In this document: piece by piece, positions 17,001 to 25,851 of the stretch | Position numbering within the stretch: position 1 is the stretch's first letter | Layout: each line of letters opens with the position of its first letter | Source: Streptomyces lichenis | GTDB taxonomy: Bacteria > Actinomycetota > Actinomycetes > Streptomycetales > Streptomycetaceae | Assembly: GCF_023218175.1 (NCBI RefSeq) | Contig: NZ_JALPTH010000008.1 | Span: forward strand, 1 to 64,000 | Length of the DNA stretch: 64,000 bases | Direction: 5' to 3' | Program-made: the position numbers and the translations under genes | The notes under the pieces: model-generated | Told to the model about the DNA's origin: nothing | Seen by the model: the letters and a program-made list of their open reading frames with translations, nothing else | The model's database searches: none

Positions 17001-17550
17001 GCGCCTCGACCTGGGCGTACCGGTGGTGGTCGGCGGTCAGCCGGCGGCGGGCCGTCTCCGCGTCCGGTGCCCGGACCAGCATCGCCGTCCCCAGCCACGA
17101 GGTGCCGTCGTCGGACAGCAGCGGCCCGTACGCGATCAGCTCCTCCCGGTCGGCGGACGGCACATCGAGCCCCCCGACCGGCTGTCCATCGAGGCCGACC
17201 GGCTCCGCACCGAGTCCGAGCACCAGGAACCGGTCGCCGCCGCTCGGCCCGCCGGGGAAGTCCCCCATGGTGCGCCCCAGCAGGTTGTGCCAGCGGCGCA
17301 GCAGCACGTCCCGGTACGCCCCGGCCTGGTAGCCCGGCTCGTCGAAGGCGAACGCCCGGGCGGCGGCCGGGTCCGGCAGCTCGACGATGTGCACGCTGCC
17401 GCTGGGGGTCTCGCCGTCGGCGGCGAAGGTCGGGCCGCGGGCGATCAGCTCCGCCTCGTACCGGTCCAGGTAGGACCAGTGCTCCTCCAGCAGCTCCCGG
17501 CGCAGGGCGGCCGAGCCGGGCCGGTCCCGGTGGTAGCAGAAGAACTCCAT
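16969..17550 (-). CDS. YCII-related two-domain protein
   Basis: The 193-residue protein starts MEFFCYHRDRPGSAALRRELLEEHWSYLDRY and carries two YCII-like ferredoxin folds: the first around SVHIVELPDPAAARAFAFDEPGYQAG, the second around SWLGTAMLVRAPDAETARRRLTADHHRYAQVEAHDWEFGG. Single YCII proteins are about 100 residues, so this is a duplicated form. YCII folds occur in small dehalogenase-like or muconolactone-type enzymes and in sigma-factor partners; the activity here is unknown. It lies upstream of and overlapping the methyltransferase gene. Confidence 0.78.
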   Translation of the reverse strand: MEFFCYHRDRPGSAALRRELLEEHWSYLDRYEAELIARGPTFAADGETPSGSVHIVELPDPAAARAFAFDEPGYQAGAYRDVLLRRWHNLLGRTMGDFPGGPSGGDRFLVLGLGAEPVGLDGQPVGGLDVPSADREELIAYGPLLSDDGTSWLGTAMLVRAPDAETARRRLTADHHRYAQVEAHDWEFGGRRT

Positions 17551-17663
17551 GGCCCCCGACCCTCTCCCACCGCACGGCCGCCCCTCAACGGAAATAACCG
17601 GCCCCAGCCGCCCGGACGCCCGGCCGACGGGGGATGTCAGTGGGCCCCGCTACGGTGTGGCTC

Positions 17664-19088
17664 ATGGCTGCCCGTACGAAATCCGCGAAGGACCGGCCGT
17701 CCTACCGCTGCACCGAGTGCGGCTGGACGACCGCCAAATGGCTCGGCCGCTGCCCCGAGTGCCAGGCCTGGGGCACGGTCGAGGAGTACGGGGCGCCCGC
17801 CGTCCGGACCACCGCCGCCGGGCGGGTGTCCAACGCCGCGCTGCCCATCGGCCAGGTGGACGGCCGGCAGGCCACCGCCCGCTCCACCGGGGTGGACGAG
17901 CTGGACCGGGTGCTCGGCGGCGGACTGGTGCCGGGCGCGGTGGTGCTGCTGGCGGGCGAGCCCGGGGTGGGCAAGTCCACGCTGCTGCTGGACGTCGCGG
18001 CCAAGGCCGCGAGCGACGAGCACCGCACGCTCTACGTCACGGGTGAGGAGTCGGCCAGCCAGGTCCGGCTGCGGGCCGACCGGATCGGCGCCATCGACGA
18101 CCACCTCTATCTGGCCGCCGAGACCGACCTGTCCGCCGTGCTGGGCCATCTCGACGCGGTGAAGCCCTCGCTGCTGGTCCTGGACTCCGTGCAGACGGTC
18201 GCCTCACCGGAGATCGACGGCGCGCCCGGCGGCATGGCGCAGGTGCGGGAGGTGGCGGGCGCGCTGATCCGCGCCTCCAAGGAGCGCGGGATGTCCACCC
18301 TGCTGGTCGGCCATGTCACCAAGGACGGCGCCATCGCCGGACCCCGGCTGCTGGAGCACCTGGTCGACGTGGTGCTGCACTTCGAGGGCGACCGGCACGC
18401 CCGGCTGCGCCTGGTGCGCGGCGTGAAGAACCGCTACGGGGCGACCGACGAGGTCGGCTGCTTCGAGCTGCACGACGAGGGGATCACCGGCCTCGCCGAC
18501 CCCAGCGGGCTGTTCCTCACCCGGCGCGCGGAGGCGGTGCCGGGCACCTGCCTGACGGTCACCCTGGAGGGGCGGCGCCCGCTGGTCGCCGAGGTGCAGG
18601 CGCTCACGGTGGACTCGCAGATCCCCTCCCCCCGGCGGACCACCTCCGGTCTGGAGACCTCCCGGGTGTCGATGATGCTGGCGGTGCTGGAGCAGCGCGG
18701 CCGGATCAGCGCGCTCGGCAAGCGGGACATCTACAGCGCCACGGTGGGCGGGGTGAAGCTCTCGGAGCCGGCCGCCGACCTGGCGGTGGCGCTGGCGCTC
18801 GCCTCGGCGGCCAGTGACACCCCGCTGCCGAAGAACCTGGTCGCCATCGGCGAGGTGGGGCTGGCCGGGGAGGTGCGCCGGGTCACCGGGGTGCAGCGCC
18901 GGCTGGCCGAGGCCCACCGGCTGGGCTTCACCCACGCCCTGGTGCCGAGCGACCCGGGCCGGGTGCCGGCCGGGATGAAGGTGGTCGAGGTGGCGGACAT
19001 GGCCGACGCCCTGCGCGTACTCCCCCGTGGCCGCCGCCCCTCCGCCGCTCGGGAGGAGGGCGCCCGCCGGGAGGCCCCCGCCGGATGA
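17664..19088 (+). CDS. radA: DNA repair protein RadA
   Basis: The 474-residue ATPase helps process recombination intermediates as a DNA branch-migration helicase. The N-terminal zinc finger is [20 protein letters not shown]. Walker A is [13 protein letters not shown], Walker B LLVLDSV, and the RadA-specific motif appears as KNRYG (usually KNRFG). The C-terminal third is the Lon-like domain ([28 protein letters not shown]). The start [10 protein letters not shown] (17664) is chosen over an earlier in-frame start because homologues begin close to the zinc finger. It precedes disA, a common pairing. Confidence 0.96.
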   Translation: MAARTKSAKDRPSYRCTECGWTTAKWLGRCPECQAWGTVEEYGAPAVRTTAAGRVSNAALPIGQVDGRQATARSTGVDELDRVLGGGLVPGAVVLLAGEPGVGKSTLLLDVAAKAASDEHRTLYVTGEESASQVRLRADRIGAIDDHLYLAAETDLSAVLGHLDAVKPSLLVLDSVQTVASPEIDGAPGGMAQVREVAGALIRASKERGMSTLLVGHVTKDGAIAGPRLLEHLVDVVLHFEGDRHARLRLVRGVKNRYGATDEVGCFELHDEGITGLADPSGLFLTRRAEAVPGTCLTVTLEGRRPLVAEVQALTVDSQIPSPRRTTSGLETSRVSMMLAVLEQRGRISALGKRDIYSATVGGVKLSEPAADLAVALALASAASDTPLPKNLVAIGEVGLAGEVRRVTGVQRRLAEAHRLGFTHALVPSDPGRVPAGMKVVEVADMADALRVLPRGRRPSAAREEGARREAPAG

Positions 19089-19437
19089 GCCGGTGTCCAT
19101 GCGGTTCCAGGCCGGGGCCGCGCCCGATTCATCCGTAACGTCCGGTCGGTGGTGGATCGTCGGCGGGTCGGCACCACCCGGAGGTGGGGTCGGCGGGGTG
19201 GCCTGGGTCACGGGTCGCCGCAGGGGCTCCGGCGCCGCGGCTCAGCGGCTCCAGGGCGTGCGCGGACGCTCCGACCGCAGGTGGCGGGCGGGTTCGGAGG
19301 GCCGGCGGTGGGGAAGGCCGTCGGGCACGAGACCGTGTGCGCGGGTGAACCGGTCGGGCTCGGGGCGGACCCGGGCACGGGCGGGGTCGCTAGACTTTGC
19401 CCCGGTCTCGCCCATCCGTACGAGCCGGAGGAGTGCA
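19089..19437. other. Intergenic region radA-disA
   Basis: I see no gene in these 349 bases. A good -10 hexamer, TAGACT, lies at 19391-19396, 41 bases before the disA GTG. A matching -35 is weak (GGACCC at 19367-19372). The rest is GC-rich without obvious hairpins or repeats. Confidence 0.5.
19391..19396 (+). promoter_or_regulatory. Probable -10 box of disA
   Basis: TAGACT fits the TAnnnT pattern of the main vegetative promoter class and would place the transcript start near 19403, about 35 bases before the disA start. No good -35 is seen. Confidence 0.4.
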
Positions 19438-20562
19438 GTGGCAGCCAACGACCGGGCATCAGCGCCCGGAAAGTCCGGCGGAGGCTCCGGCAACGAGGCG
19501 CTGATGCGCGCATCCCTGAGCGCGGTCGCGCCGGGTACGTCCCTGCGGGACGGCCTGGAGCGCATCCTGCGCGGCAACACCGGCGGTCTGCTGGTCCTCG
19601 GCATGGACAAGACCGTCGAGTCGATGTGCACCGGCGGCTTCGTCCTGGACGTGGAGTTCACCGCGACCCGGCTGCGCGAGCTGTGCAAGCTGGACGGCGC
19701 GCTCATCCTCGACAAGGACATCACCAAGATCCTGCGCGCCGGTGTGCAGCTGGTGCCGGACGCGTCCATCCCCACCGAGGAGACCGGCACCCGGCACCGC
19801 ACCGCGGACCGGGTGTCCAGGCAGTGCGGCTTCCCGGTGGTCTCCGTCTCCCAGTCGATGCGGCTGATCGCGATCTATGTGAACGGTGAGCGCCGGGTCC
19901 TGGAGGAGTCGGCGGCGATCCTGTCCCGCGCCAACCAGGCGCTGGCCACCCTGGAGCGGTACAAGCTGCGCCTGGACGAGGTGGCCGGCACGCTCTCCGC
20001 GCTGGAGATCGAGGACCTGGTCACCGTCCGGGACGTCACCGCGGTCGCCCAGCGGCTGGAGATGGTGCGCCGGATCGCCACCGAGATCGCCGAGTACGTG
20101 GTGGAACTCGGCACCGACGGGCGGCTGCTCGCGCTCCAGCTGGACGAGCTGATCGCGGGCGTCGAGCCCGAGCGGGAGCTGGTGGTGCGGGACTACGTGC
20201 CCGAGCCGACCGCCAAGCGGTCCCGCACGGTCGCCGAGGCGCTCACCGAGCTGGACGCGCTCACCCACGCCGAGCTGCTGGAACTGCCCATCGTGGCGCG
20301 GGCGCTGGGCTACAGCGGCTCGCCCGAGACGCTGGACTCGGCGGTCTCGCCGCGCGGTTACCGGCTGCTGGCGAAGGTGCCCCGGCTGCCCGGCGCCATC
20401 ATCGAGCGGCTGGTCGAGCACTTCGGCGGGCTGCAGAAGCTGCTCGCCGCGAGCGTGGACGACCTCCAGACCGTGGACGGCGTCGGCGAGGCCCGGGCCC
20501 GCAGCGTACGGGAGGGGCTGTCCCGGCTCGCCGAGTCCTCGATCCTGGAGCGGTACGTCTGA
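19438..20562 (+). CDS. disA: Diadenylate cyclase DisA
   Basis: The 374-residue enzyme condenses two ATP to cyclic di-AMP and scans DNA for damage. The N-terminal DAC domain has the catalytic LDGALILD (DGA) and [12 protein letters not shown] (RHR) motifs. A helical linker (about 150-295) follows, then a C-terminal helix-hairpin-helix DNA-binding domain ([32 protein letters not shown]). Length matches the Streptomyces protein. The GTG at 19438 follows GCCGGAGGAG. c-di-AMP in Streptomyces controls ion balance and, through riboswitches, wall hydrolases. The last codons are duplicated just downstream. Confidence 0.97.
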   Translation: MAANDRASAPGKSGGGSGNEALMRASLSAVAPGTSLRDGLERILRGNTGGLLVLGMDKTVESMCTGGFVLDVEFTATRLRELCKLDGALILDKDITKILRAGVQLVPDASIPTEETGTRHRTADRVSRQCGFPVVSVSQSMRLIAIYVNGERRVLEESAAILSRANQALATLERYKLRLDEVAGTLSALEIEDLVTVRDVTAVAQRLEMVRRIATEIAEYVVELGTDGRLLALQLDELIAGVEPERELVVRDYVPEPTAKRSRTVAEALTELDALTHAELLELPIVARALGYSGSPETLDSAVSPRGYRLLAKVPRLPGAIIERLVEHFGGLQKLLAASVDDLQTVDGVGEARARSVREGLSRLAESSILERYV

Positions 20563-20621
20563 CCCGCTGAGAGGCTCAGTCCTCGATCCTGGAGCGGTAC
20601 GTCCGACCCGCTGGAAGGCTC
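20534..20621. repeat. 44-bp tandem duplication across the disA 3' end
   Basis: Two near-identical 44-base units (20534-20577 and 20578-20621), starting AGTCCTCGATCCTGGAGC. Copy 1 holds the last codons and TGA stop of disA. Copy 2 has TGA changed to CGA, and its junction supplies the stop codon of the converging gene. A few bases of a third unit follow. Confidence 0.9.
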
Positions 20622-21486
20622 AGTCCTTGGCCAGGGCGAAGGAGGCGGGGAGCACCTTGACCCCCGGCACGGCCGCCTCCACCAGGTAGGTGCCCGGCTT
20701 GGCCGCCGAACCGGGGCCCTCCTCGGCGCACTTGGGGGTGGAGCCGCGGCGGTCCCACTCCACGACATGGGTGACGCTGCCGCCGGCCGGGACGCGCACC
20801 ATCAGGGTGGCCGCCCCGCGCGGGCAGTGGTCGGAGGACCACACGTCGTCGTCCTCGGCGCTGATGGTGAGCACCGCGTTCTTCGGCCCGAGGTCCGTCT
20901 TGCAGGTGGTGGCCGAGGTGTTGCGGGCCACCAGCCGGAAGGTGGGCTTCTCGTCCGGCGCGTAGCGGACCTTCTCGGTGGCCAGGGTCACCCGCAGCGC
21001 GCCGGCCGGGCAGCCGGGCAGCGGTGAGTCGGCCGGGACCTGCCCGCCCCCGGCGGCCGTACCGCCGGAACCGGCCCCCGCCTGCGTACCCCCGCCGGAA
21101 CCGGCCCCACCGGTACCACTGGAGCCGGAACTCCCGGACCCGGAGCCGGTGTCGGAGCCGTCCGACCCGCCCTGGCCGCCGTCCGCGCCGGAACCCGCGC
21201 TGTCGCCGTTCTTGCCGGAGTCCCCGCCCGATCCGCCGGACTCCTCGCGGCCGCCCGGCGCCTCGCTGATCGCGGGCCCCGAACCGGACGGGCCGGGTGT
21301 GATCGCGGACGGTCGGGGCGAGGCGCCGTTGCGCGCGTCGTCGCCCTTGCCACCGCCCCCGCCGCCGGAGGCGACGGCCCACACGACCAGTACGGCCACC
21401 AGCAGGCCCAGGCTCGCCGCGACGGCCCTCCGCCGCCAGTAGATGGAGGAGGGAAGCGGCCCGACCGGATTGCGCAGAGATCCCAC
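20620..21486 (-). CDS. Membrane-anchored protein with extracellular beta domain
   Basis: I do not recognise a named function. The 288-residue protein (GTG start, VGSLRNPVGPLPSSIYWRRR) has one N-terminal membrane helix (AVAASLGLLVAVLVVWAVA, about 22-40). A long Gly/Ser-rich spacer follows (about 41-165), and then a folded outer domain: LRVTLATEKVRYAPDEKPTFRLVARNTSATTC, two further Cys, and a C-terminal GTYLVEAAVPGVKVLPASFALAKD. The outer part resembles an immunoglobulin-like or CueP-type beta sandwich. A TACAGT box just upstream of the GTG suggests a nearly leaderless message. It converges with disA. Confidence 0.78.
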   Translation of the reverse strand: MGSLRNPVGPLPSSIYWRRRAVAASLGLLVAVLVVWAVASGGGGGGKGDDARNGASPRPSAITPGPSGSGPAISEAPGGREESGGSGGDSGKNGDSAGSGADGGQGGSDGSDTGSGSGSSGSSGTGGAGSGGGTQAGAGSGGTAAGGGQVPADSPLPGCPAGALRVTLATEKVRYAPDEKPTFRLVARNTSATTCKTDLGPKNAVLTISAEDDDVWSSDHCPRGAATLMVRVPAGGSVTHVVEWDRRGSTPKCAEEGPGSAAKPGTYLVEAAVPGVKVLPASFALAKD

Positions 21487-21740
21487 GGACCGAACTGTAC
21501 GAGAGATCGACGCCAACTCCCGCGCCACCCGCCGCCCGTGCGCGAAGTTTTCCCGATGATCACATCCCGTCCGCACCGCCTCGCGAGGGCCCGCGGACCG
21601 GCTTCCGGCCGCTCCCGGGACCGCGCGTGAGCCTTTCCTGACGGAGCGTCGACCGAGGGCGGTGGAGGCCGGTGCTCCCGGGCCGGTGGAGGCGACCTCG
21701 GGGCGGAGGGGGCGCGCGGCTGCGGGTACCGTCATGGGCC

Positions 21741-22394
21741 ATGAGCCAGGACCTGTACCGCGACATCACCGACTTCGCCCACGGCACACCAGGCTGGGTG
21801 CGGCTGCTCGCCGAGGTGTGGACGGAGGCCGGGCTGCTGCTGTTCGGTGTGCTGTTCCTCATCGGCTGGTGGCAGCGCCGGGGCGCCGACTCGACGATGG
21901 TGGCGGTGGCCGTCCTCGCCCCGCTGGGCACCGCGTTCGGCTATGTGGTGAGCGAACTGCTCAAGTCGGTGATCACCGAGGAGCGGCCGTGCCGCGCGGT
22001 GGCGGGCGCCGCCCCCTCGCTGGTCGCTTGCCCCCCGTACGGGGACTGGTCCTTCCCCAGCAACCACTCGGCGATCGCCGGGGCGGCCGCGGCGGCGCTG
22101 GTGCTGGTCTGGCGCACCATCGTCTGGCTGACCGTGCCGATGGCGCTGCTGATGGCGTTCTCCCGGGTCTTCGTCGGGGTGCACTACCCGCACGACGTGG
22201 CGGCCGGCCTGGTGCTCGGCGCGTTGATGGCGGTGCTCTTCGTCCGGCTGCTGACCGGCCCCACCCGGGCCCTGGCCGACTCGATGCGCGGCAGTGGCTC
22301 CGCGCTGGCGAACTGGCTGGCCGGCCCCGGTCCGGCCGTCCCCGAGCCCCCCGTGCGACGCCGCCGTCGGCAGGCGATGCACCGCCGCGGCTGA
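21741..22394 (+). CDS. PAP2-family membrane phosphatase
   Basis: The 217-residue integral membrane enzyme carries the three PAP2 motifs: KSVITEERPCR (motif 1), PSNHSAIAG (motif 2) and SRVFVGVHYPHDVAAG (motif 3), with the catalytic His in each of motifs 2 and 3. Five or six hydrophobic segments surround them. Such enzymes remove phosphate from undecaprenyl diphosphate or phosphatidic acid on the outer face of the membrane; a role in recycling the wall lipid carrier is plausible. The ATG at 21741 (MSQDLYRDITDF) is preferred over an upstream one. mutY follows 25 bases later. Confidence 0.93.
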   Translation: MSQDLYRDITDFAHGTPGWVRLLAEVWTEAGLLLFGVLFLIGWWQRRGADSTMVAVAVLAPLGTAFGYVVSELLKSVITEERPCRAVAGAAPSLVACPPYGDWSFPSNHSAIAGAAAAALVLVWRTIVWLTVPMALLMAFSRVFVGVHYPHDVAAGLVLGALMAVLFVRLLTGPTRALADSMRGSGSALANWLAGPGPAVPEPPVRRRRRQAMHRRG

Positions 22395-22419
22395 GAACCG
22401 TGCCAGGATCGTGGGTGCC

Positions 22420-23445
22420 ATGACTGCGATCCCTCCCCTCCCCGCGTCCACCCCGGAAGCCGCCGTCAACGACCCTTCCGCCGGCCCCCGCCCCCGTACC
22501 GTCCCCGGTCCGGGGTCCGGCGCCGACCGTGCCGGGGCGCCGGACGCCGCCGGTGTCGAGACGGCCGGCACCCGGGCCTCCGCCCTCCACGCCCCGGTCC
22601 TCGCCTGGTTCGACCAGCACGCCCGCGATCTGCCGTGGCGCCGCCCGGAGGCCGGCGCCTGGGGGGTGATGGTCAGCGAGTTCATGCTCCAGCAGACCCC
22701 GGTCAGCCGGGTGCTGCCGGTGTACGAGCAGTGGCTGGCCCGCTGGCCGCGCCCCGCCGACCTGGCCGCCGAGCCCTCCGGCGAGGCGGTCCGCGCCTGG
22801 GGCCGGCTCGGCTACCCGCGCCGCGCGCTGCGGCTGCACGGGGCGGCCGTCGCCATAACGGAGCGGCACGGCGGTGACGTACCCAGCGAGCACGCCCAGC
22901 TCCTCGCCCTGCCCGGGATCGGCGAGTACACGGCCGCGGCCGTCGCCTCCTTCGCGTACGGCCAGCGCCACGCGGTGCTGGACACCAACGTCCGCCGGGT
23001 GTTCGCCCGCACGGTGACCGGGGTGCAGTACCCGCCGAACGCCACCACCGCCGCCGAGCGCAAGCTCGCCCGCGCCCTGCTGCCCGACGACGACACCACC
23101 GCCGCGCACTGGGCCGCCGCCTCCATGGAGCTGGGCGCGCTGGTCTGCACCGCCCGCAACGAGGACTGCTCCCGCTGCCCGGTCTCCGGCCACTGCGCCT
23201 GGCGGCTGGCCGGGAAGCCCGCGCACGAGGGCCCGGCGCGGCGCGGCCAGACCTACGCCGGCACCGACCGCCAGGTGCGCGGCCGGCTGCTCGCCGTACT
23301 GCGGGAGTCGGCCGGACCGGTCGGGCAGGCCTCGCTGGACGCGGTCTGGCACGAGCCGGTGCAGCGCGCCCGGGCGCTGGACGGGCTGGTGGCGGACGGA
23401 CTGGTCGAGCCCCTGGAGGGCGGCCGCTACCGCCTGCCGGGCTGA
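22420..23445 (+). CDS. mutY: A/G-specific adenine DNA glycosylase
   Basis: The 341-residue base-excision enzyme removes A mispaired with 8-oxoG. EFMLQQTPVSRVLPVYEQW contains the catalytic Glu, LPGIGEYTAAAVASFAYG is the helix-hairpin-helix, and VLDTNVRR holds the catalytic Asp. CTARNEDCSRCPVSGHC provides the four Fe-S cysteines (C-x6-C-x2-C-x5-C). The N-terminal 45 residues are a low-complexity extension. The usual C-terminal NUDIX-like 8-oxoG domain is absent. Instead a short winged-helix-like tail ends the protein (RGRLLAVLRESAGPVGQASLDAVW), as in other actinobacterial MutY. Confidence 0.94.
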   Translation: MTAIPPLPASTPEAAVNDPSAGPRPRTVPGPGSGADRAGAPDAAGVETAGTRASALHAPVLAWFDQHARDLPWRRPEAGAWGVMVSEFMLQQTPVSRVLPVYEQWLARWPRPADLAAEPSGEAVRAWGRLGYPRRALRLHGAAVAITERHGGDVPSEHAQLLALPGIGEYTAAAVASFAYGQRHAVLDTNVRRVFARTVTGVQYPPNATTAAERKLARALLPDDDTTAAHWAAASMELGALVCTARNEDCSRCPVSGHCAWRLAGKPAHEGPARRGQTYAGTDRQVRGRLLAVLRESAGPVGQASLDAVWHEPVQRARALDGLVADGLVEPLEGGRYRLPG

Positions 23446-23570
23446 GCCGACGGGCTCCGGTGCCCGGGGTGCCGGCCACCGGAGCCGCAGCCTCCGCCTC
23501 TGTGACATCACCGCTGTTACACAACCGATGGACAGCCGTGCGTCCGCCGACGGTCGGTGCGGACAACCCC

Positions 23571-23644
23571 GTGACAACGCCTCCGTAGCGTCTCCCGACG
23601 TAAGGCCGACGGGTCGACCCGTCGAGTTGACGCAAGGCCAACGG
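23571..23644 (+). promoter_or_regulatory. sigE upstream control region
   Basis: Two 16-base direct repeats, GACGTAAGGCCGACGG (23597-23612) and GACGCAAGGCCAACGG (23629-23644), lie exactly 32 bases apart and flank an 18-base perfect palindrome (23607-23624, half-site CGACGGGTC). Upstream are GTGACAAC (23571-23578) and a candidate -35/-10 pair CGGACA (23560-23565) and CGTAGC (23584-23589). In S. coelicolor sigE transcription needs the response regulator CseB. Which of these elements it might bind is not known to me. Confidence 0.45.
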
Positions 23645-23672
23645 GGATCACGGGGAACGGAGGCGGTTCGGG

Positions 23673-24287
23673 ATGTCGCACGGCGAGGTGCTCGGATTCG
23701 AGGAGTACGTACGCGCCCGGCAGGACGCTCTGCTGAGGAGCGCCCGGCGGCTCGTGCCCGACCCGATCGACGCCCAGGACCTGCTGCAGACCGCGCTGGT
23801 CCGCACCTACGGCCGCTGGGACGGCATCGCGGACAAGGCACTGGCCGACGCCTACCTCCGCCGCGTCATGATCAACACCCGTACGGAGTGGTGGCGGGCG
23901 CGCAAGCTGGAGGAGGTGCCCACCGAGCAGCTCCCCGAGGCGCCCGTGGACGACGCCACCGAGCAGCACGCCGACCGCGCCCTGCTGATGGACGTGCTGA
24001 AGGTGCTGGCGCCCAAGCAGCGCAGCGTGGTCGTGCTGCGCCACTGGGAGCAGATGAGCACCGAGGAGACGGCTGCCGCACTGGGCATGTCGACCGGTAC
24101 CGTGAAGTCCACGCTTCACCGCGCGCTGGCCCGTCTCCGCCAGGAGCTGGAGAACCGGGCCGCCGCCGGCGAGGAGTACGGCCAGGGCGGCGGCGCCGGC
24201 CGGGTCACCCCGCTGGGGCGTGCGGGCCGTGCGGAGCGTACGGCCGGGGGTGTCCACGAACGGGGGCGGGAGCGGTGCGCGGCCTGA
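23673..24287 (+). CDS. sigE: ECF sigma factor SigE
   Basis: The 204-residue sigma factor directs RNA polymerase to cell-envelope stress genes. Region 2 is FEEYVRARQDALLRSARRLVPDPIDAQDLLQTALVRTYGRW and region 4 is VLAPKQRSVVVLRHWEQMSTEETAAALGMSTGTVKSTLHRALARLRQ. It lacks a cognate anti-sigma gene. Instead it heads the sigE-cseA-cseB-cseC operon, in which CseC/CseB switch on sigE transcription when the wall is damaged (established in S. coelicolor, where lysozyme and glycopeptides induce it). The gene overlaps cseA by 13 bases. Confidence 0.95.
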   Translation: MSHGEVLGFEEYVRARQDALLRSARRLVPDPIDAQDLLQTALVRTYGRWDGIADKALADAYLRRVMINTRTEWWRARKLEEVPTEQLPEAPVDDATEQHADRALLMDVLKVLAPKQRSVVVLRHWEQMSTEETAAALGMSTGTVKSTLHRALARLRQELENRAAAGEEYGQGGGAGRVTPLGRAGRAERTAGGVHERGRERCAA

Positions 24288-25009
24288 GTGCCAGGGACCA
24301 CAGGGGCGGCGAACGCGAACCCGGGCGACCGGGGGCGCGGCGCGGCCCCGGCGGACTGCGGACGGCGGCCCCCACGACACTGGTCGTGGTGGCCGCCCTC
24401 GGTCTGGCCGCCGGCGGGTGCTCCGCGGGCGGCACCGGCACCCGTGACGAAGGCTCGGCGGCCCACGCCGACGCCGCCCCGCCGAGCACCACGTTCCCGC
24501 AGTTCACCGGGGTCGGCGGGCTGGGCCGGCCCAAGGTGGACCCGGTCCGGCTGGTGCTGGACGACCCCAAGGTGAGCAAGCAGGTCAAGAGCGACCTGAA
24601 GCCGTGCGCCGAGGACGAGTACCCGGTGGACACCTCGTACGGGAGCATCACCGGCAGCACCGTGCCCGATGTCGTGGTCAACGTGCTGACCTGCGGTGAC
24701 GCCATCGGGGTCGGCACCTATGTGTACCGGGGGCGGGTGGAGGACGCCTCGGACGTCACCTACCGGAACGTCTTCGCGCTGGAGGAGCCGGCGGTCTACT
24801 CCACGATCGACCGCGGCGACCTGGTGGTGACCAAGCAGGTGTACGCCGACGACGACCCGGTGACCTACCCCTCGGGTGAGGACGTGATCACCTACCGGTG
24901 GGCCGGCGCCAGGTTCTCCGAGCGCGACCGGGTGCACAACGACTACAACAACCCGGTCGGCGACCCCGGCCCGGTCGACGAGGAGCCGGCGCAGCAGGAC
25001 GTCAGCTGA
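24275..25009 (+). CDS. cseA: CseA lipoprotein
   Basis: The 244-residue lipoprotein has a basic N-terminus, a hydrophobic stretch (TTLVVVAALGLAAGG) and a lipobox-like LAAGGC with the lipidated Cys near residue 49. A mature domain of about 195 residues follows (FTGVGGLGRPKVDPVRLVLDDPKVSKQVKSDLKPC). In S. coelicolor CseA sits outside the membrane and dampens the signal reaching CseC. The GTG at 24275 lies 13 bases inside sigE, after a G-rich ribosome site, so translation is coupled. The N-terminal region before the hydrophobic core is long (about 35 residues), so a later start is possible. Confidence 0.87.
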   Translation: MRGLSARDHRGGEREPGRPGARRGPGGLRTAAPTTLVVVAALGLAAGGCSAGGTGTRDEGSAAHADAAPPSTTFPQFTGVGGLGRPKVDPVRLVLDDPKVSKQVKSDLKPCAEDEYPVDTSYGSITGSTVPDVVVNVLTCGDAIGVGTYVYRGRVEDASDVTYRNVFALEEPAVYSTIDRGDLVVTKQVYADDDPVTYPSGEDVITYRWAGARFSERDRVHNDYNNPVGDPGPVDEEPAQQDVS

Positions 25010-25137
25010 GCCGGACGTCCGTCTCGGCCGTCGGTGGGTAACGTGGCCGGGCCGCAGGGCCCGGGCGGCGACCGATGCCGGGCCCCCGGGCAGGGTCCCG
25101 GGACAGAGACCGAGAACCGAACGGGGAGACCGCCGGG

Positions 25138-25842
<705 letters not shown>

Positions 25843-25851
25843 GCGCGAGGG

